Part shown: piece by piece, positions 60,426 to 64,000 of the stretch
Position numbering within the stretch: the stretch's first letter is position 1
Layout of the letters: every line of letters starts with the position of its first letter
Origin: Trileptium ribeirensis
Lineage: Eukaryota; Nematoda; Enoplea; Enoplida; Thoracostomopsidae
Reading direction: 5' to 3'
Length of the DNA stretch: 64,000 bases
Assembly (NCBI GenBank): GCA_030248225.1
Contig: JASANE010029219.1
Span: 59,992 to 123,991, forward strand
Position numbers and translations under genes: made by a program
The notes under the pieces: model-generated
What the model was told of the DNA's origin: nothing
Databases searched by the model: none
What the model saw: only the letters and a program-made list of their open reading frames with translations

Positions 60426-61912
60426 GTTTGGTCCTAGCAGAAAAATTCTTTTTAACAGAAGAACTATATTCATAAGTAGCAGTTTCGACTTGCCCCTCTC
60501 GCTTGGGAGTAGGCTCCTTTAGTGAAATCATGCCTACTAACTGGGGATAGGCTTTCTCAACAAGCAATGAGTTCTGCTTACTAAGAACCTCAAGTTGGCT
60601 ACGCAATTTCTCAATCTCATCCCGGTCTTTATTTTGATTACAAGGTGCCTGTAGCGGCGCAGTTGCAACCTGCCCAACAGTAGTGGTGGCCACAACACTA
60701 GTATTCTTCGGACGACTTGCCATAGGGCCTACGTTTGAAATATTTGGCCAAGAGTTCGGTGGCAACGGTCGTGGGAAATTTTGTGAAAAATTGCCTCGAG
60801 GCTGCATATTATAATTGGAAGGTCGGTTATTTTGCCGATTGGCATTATTTTGATCACCTCTTAACAGGCAGCTCATGGCCATGTGGCCCATTCTTCCAGT
60901 TATAACACCGTGGACCCCTAAAAGAAAAATTTTGTGATACGTAGTTGTCAATAAACGGTCTATTATTAGGCCGCCTATGTTGATTTGGGCCAAATGTGGA
61001 TGGACGCGGACGGTTATCCCGTCTCGGACCGTTATTCCTATCCCGTTGTAATGTATTTGCAATTTCATTTTGATTTTTAGCCAATAGCTCCATACACTGA
61101 GCCACTTTGTGCAATGTTTGATCACGAACTAGTGTGTTAGTTGTACTAGCAAGGCTCACTGTGTGGACCCAGGTCCACATAAGACCGCTTGCATATCTAA
61201 GCGCTGCGCCAGATCTTCAGCCTGGCGTAGTGTATTAGGCATATCACGAAAGAAATGCGGTTTTATTTCCGATCGGAGGTCACTGAAAAATGGACTGATA
61301 ATTTTTCGTTGCAAATTCTCGTCAGTCTCATGTGGGTATATGCTCCTACAGGCCTTCTAATTGCCTTGAGATAGGCAGTCAGTGACTCGCCACTCAATTG
61401 CTGGCGTTGTTCAAGCGCCGCTTCGTCTAACAAAGACCACTCTGGTGTCAACAAAGCGTTCTTTAACGATCGCACCAGATCATTATAATTTCTCTTGGAT
61501 GCATCCGGTAGGCGGTCATATGTGTCCTTAGCTCTATCTCTGAAGTATGCGGCAGAACTTTTAACTTCATGTTATCGTCAATTATTCTAGCATCACAAAC
61601 AGAATTAAAATTTTCTAGCCAAGAGTTAAAATCCTGACCAGTAAGATCTCCTCGGAAGGGGTTGATGGTGAACTCATTCTCATTGCCCAACCGAACCCGC
61701 TGTAAAATCTCGTCAAAATCATTAAAAAGATCTCTTAGACCAATATTCTTCACCAATGTATCCATAACCTCAATTTCAGCTTCTGTCTCAAAAAATGAAC
61801 TTTCGTCTTCGTCGTCAGTCGGCTCTAAGTTAGCCAAATGTGCACTACGTAACTTATAAATGGCCGTACTTGTACGAATTTTAGGCGACTCTACTTCTAG
61901 TAATGCAACCAA
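60379..61912 (-). pseudogene. gag remnant, copy C
   Basis: Shares with copy A the two-base deletion in the zinc knuckle (near 60895), the one-base deletion near 61357 and the ~54-nt deletion near 61740. It has one further private deletion near 61550 (GTATGCGGCAG against GTATGCCGGCAG), so it is more broken than A. Confidence 0.75.
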
Positions 61913-62145
61913 GTCCTTTTAATCCGGTTAGGAAAATCGGATCTCGGTGGGACCTCCAACTGTAGCGAAGCGAGTCCTAATGGATATAAAATTTTTCTAT
62001 TTCTCCAACGATGACCTTGTGTAATGGTAGCACTCAGAACCTAGGACTTCACTTACTACACAAATATAATAAGCACCTAACTTAATATTACTAAGATAAT
62101 TAATAGTAGTACGGCAATAAGGTAACGAATTGTTGAATTGACAAG

Positions 62146-62530
62146 GTGGATCTAAGGATCCGACTAATAAATTAATATTAATGCTCGAGCAACTTTATGA
62201 ACTACAAGGTGGATCCTTCAATCCTGTCTAAGCTTTGACTTAAGCTTAGCTCAGCCTAGTCAATAAAATTTATCGGAGCACCCCTGTGCTCTCAAAAAAA
62301 ATTGGAGCAGCCCTCTGCTCTGAACAGAAAATTTTAGGAGCAGCCCTCTGCTCTGAACAGAAAATTTTAGGAGCAGCCCTCTGCTCTCAACAGAAAATTT
62401 TAGGAGCAGCCCGTCTGCTCTCAAGAACCCAAAAAAATGTGGAGCACCCCGTGTGCTCTCAAAGACCCACTTGTAAATGGAGCACCCCTGCGCTCTCAAC
62501 AGAAATTTTTTTGGAGCAGCCCGTCTGCTC
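62146..62530. repeat. Leader hairpin array, copy C
   Basis: Eight GAGCA-type hairpins starting at 62276. The closing pair is C:G in units 1, 6 and 7 and G:C in units 2-5 and 8; unit 7 has one mismatch (GCGCTC). Unit 2 differs from copies A and B by a pair of compensating changes, if the units are homologous. The GGATC-TAAG-GATCC and CTAAGCTT hairpins are kept; the second GGATC hairpin has decayed (GGATCCTTCAATCC). Confidence 0.85.
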
Positions 62531-63178
62531 TCAATAGACCCCAAATTTTTCTTAAACTCGGAATCAGCGCTAAGTCTTAGCTTTATATAACTACTGCCTA
62601 GGTAGAACAGTGTTAGATAACAAGGTGCCGTGTGGCAGGTAAGCTAAGAAAATATAATTAAAGTGACTACTTACTCTGAGATCTCCGATCGCGACTGATC
62701 TGCGAACTAACTGATGCAGCTAACTCTGCAGTCGATGGCAGCAACTGCCTCTGCGAACTAAGACAGGAACTGCCTCGCTGATCGAACAGAAAACTCAGTT
62801 TATATACCTTAATATGTGGGAAAGCAAGGCCTAGATCGTTGGCCCAAATTCCAAGAACTTTTATGCAATCTTGCAAAGATGCGTAAAATATTTTTGAGAA
62901 CAAACCAGGCAGCAAAAAATTTTAAATTTGACATTTCAAATATATAAAAGTTTTAGAGCTTTGCTATTAGATTCTAGTACAATTTTATTTCTTAAAAATA
63001 TTACGAATTATTTTATGTTTAAATCTTTAATATAAACAATAAGATATCTCATAGCTCGTCATGAAAAACTTTTTTGACATTTCAAAAGAAGTAACTACTA
63101 AATTTCATAGCCCGATGCGGGCACCTTGTATTTTATAACGAAAATGAAATTGTAGCTTCAACAAAGCAACACAATTAG

Positions 63179-64000
63179 TGAACTCAACACCAGGATCTGT
63201 ATAAAGAGTATTTGATGCGCCAACATTCAAACAAAAGCGACATTATGTTATGTATCTCTACGATCAGCCAGTAATGCAAGGTTGTTGTATGAAATATAAA
63301 CATGAAATCAGCACACTGCAGTTACGCATTAAAGCCGCTGAAAAACTTCGATGATCAGTGCACGATCCTGTAACGCAGATGGTTCATAATAACTTCATAA
63401 ATTATATTTTTCTATGATATAAAATAAAATTCGAGGTATAAGCATTATTGATCATCATTAGCTAGACAAAACAATGAGGCACCAAGCGGTGGTTCTGCAG
63501 GCAATCATTTTTTAGACAAGATAAGCCGAAACACGTTGCAAAATAAATTATTCAACCTACGTACGTCGGTCGCTTCAGAATATTCTACATAGTTTTCAAC
63601 AAAAATGCATGGCAACGAAAAAAACTGAATTAAATTCTGTTTTCAACAATTTTCCGCAAGCCTGGCAGTTTGTTAGTTTCGACTAGAGAGACTCTACAAC
63701 GGCGCAAAAATATAAATCATCGCACCAACCGGCCAATATCTATTTAGCAGTTCCGTCAAAATCTCTCGCAATCCACACCCCTTGGGCGAGTCACCGCCAG
63801 CAACAGCGTTGTGATGTTTAGTGCCTTCTCTCATCTTGTTCACAATGTGGTCAAGATAAAATAATCCTACCAAACGTCTGTGCTTCAATTTTAGGTCTTT
63901 CGCATTTGCATAGCAAAAATAGTAACGCGCATCCAATGCAGTAGTTCACACTCCAAGGAAAATACTATACATACTGCAGTAGTGTTAGTAACTTCGCCTC
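63179..64000 (-). repeat. LTR 4 (5' LTR of copy C), cut by the window end
   Basis: Same ends as the other LTRs. The last base of the window is one short of the expected TGAGG terminus. Differs from LTR 3 at many positions, so the two LTRs of copy C are not a recent pair. Confidence 0.75.

Larger units (their letters stand above)
56834..64000 (-). mobile_element. LTR retroelement copy C (same scrambled order as copy A), reaching the window edge
   Basis: Internal part 57647-63178 is nearly identical to copy A from the 3' LTR through most of gag, but its leader (61920-63178) has diverged by base changes and indels from those of A and B. Bounded by LTR 3 and LTR 4. No polymerase genes. Confidence 0.75.

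Noticed and set aside
62260..62544. 94-codon minus frame with repeated LLLKFSVQSRG units
   Set aside because: It is a translation of the leader hairpin repeats. The matching arrays in copies A and B are not open in this frame, so it is not a conserved protein.

Overview
This is AT-rich nuclear DNA from an animal, most likely an invertebrate. The evidence is a multi-exon gene with GT/AG introns up to about 11.8 kb, metazoan transposon families (hAT, piggyBac, a CR1/L2-like LINE, gypsy-like LTR elements with an envelope remnant), and no bacterial-style operons. The species cannot be named from the sequence.

One host gene can be reconstructed. It is a d4/DPF (Requiem/BAF45-type) chromatin reader on the minus strand, with six coding exons: 40884-40765, 39958-39799, 31528-31401, 19556-18938, 15704-15466 and 13835-13641. 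All junctions are GT/AG and phase-compatible. The spliced frame is 1461 nt (486 residues plus stop) and carries a Requiem N-terminal domain, an acidic patch, one C2H2 finger and a tandem PHD pair. Its introns make up most of the window from 13.8 to 40.8 kb and are full of transposon debris.

Layout: 0-3.5 kb is a decayed LTR-retrotransposon gag (minus) and a repeat-rich tail running off the left edge. 3.5-7.8 kb has no recognisable gene. 7.8-9.6 kb is a truncated piggyBac relic. 10.5-12.8 kb holds a small ORF, nested palindromes, a frameshifted SGNH-hydrolase-like fragment and a hAT MITE with a perfect 8-bp target duplication. 13.6-40.9 kb is the d4 gene. Its introns carry another hAT MITE, a foldback repeat, minisatellites, and two copies of one non-autonomous hAT family. 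One hAT copy has a 0.23-kb MITE inserted in it, the other a 2-kb 5'-truncated LINE with an open reverse transcriptase frame.

42.5-64 kb is an array built from one LTR element family (all minus strand): copy A (42559-49737), a gag-plus-leader fragment B (54235-56833), and copy C (56834 to the right edge) that shares its LTR with B. A and C carry gag, then a class-I-fusion-type envelope remnant, then a retropepsin remnant. Reverse transcriptase, RNase H and integrase are absent. A and C share the same inactivating lesions. Each leader contains eight GAGCA(C/G)-loop-(G/C)TGCTC hairpins plus further perfect hairpins. This hairpin-dense leader and the gag-env-protease order are the most unusual things in the window. 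Between A and B (49.7-54.2 kb) lies a degenerate C-rich tandem repeat field interrupted by a MITE with a perfect 8-bp duplication.
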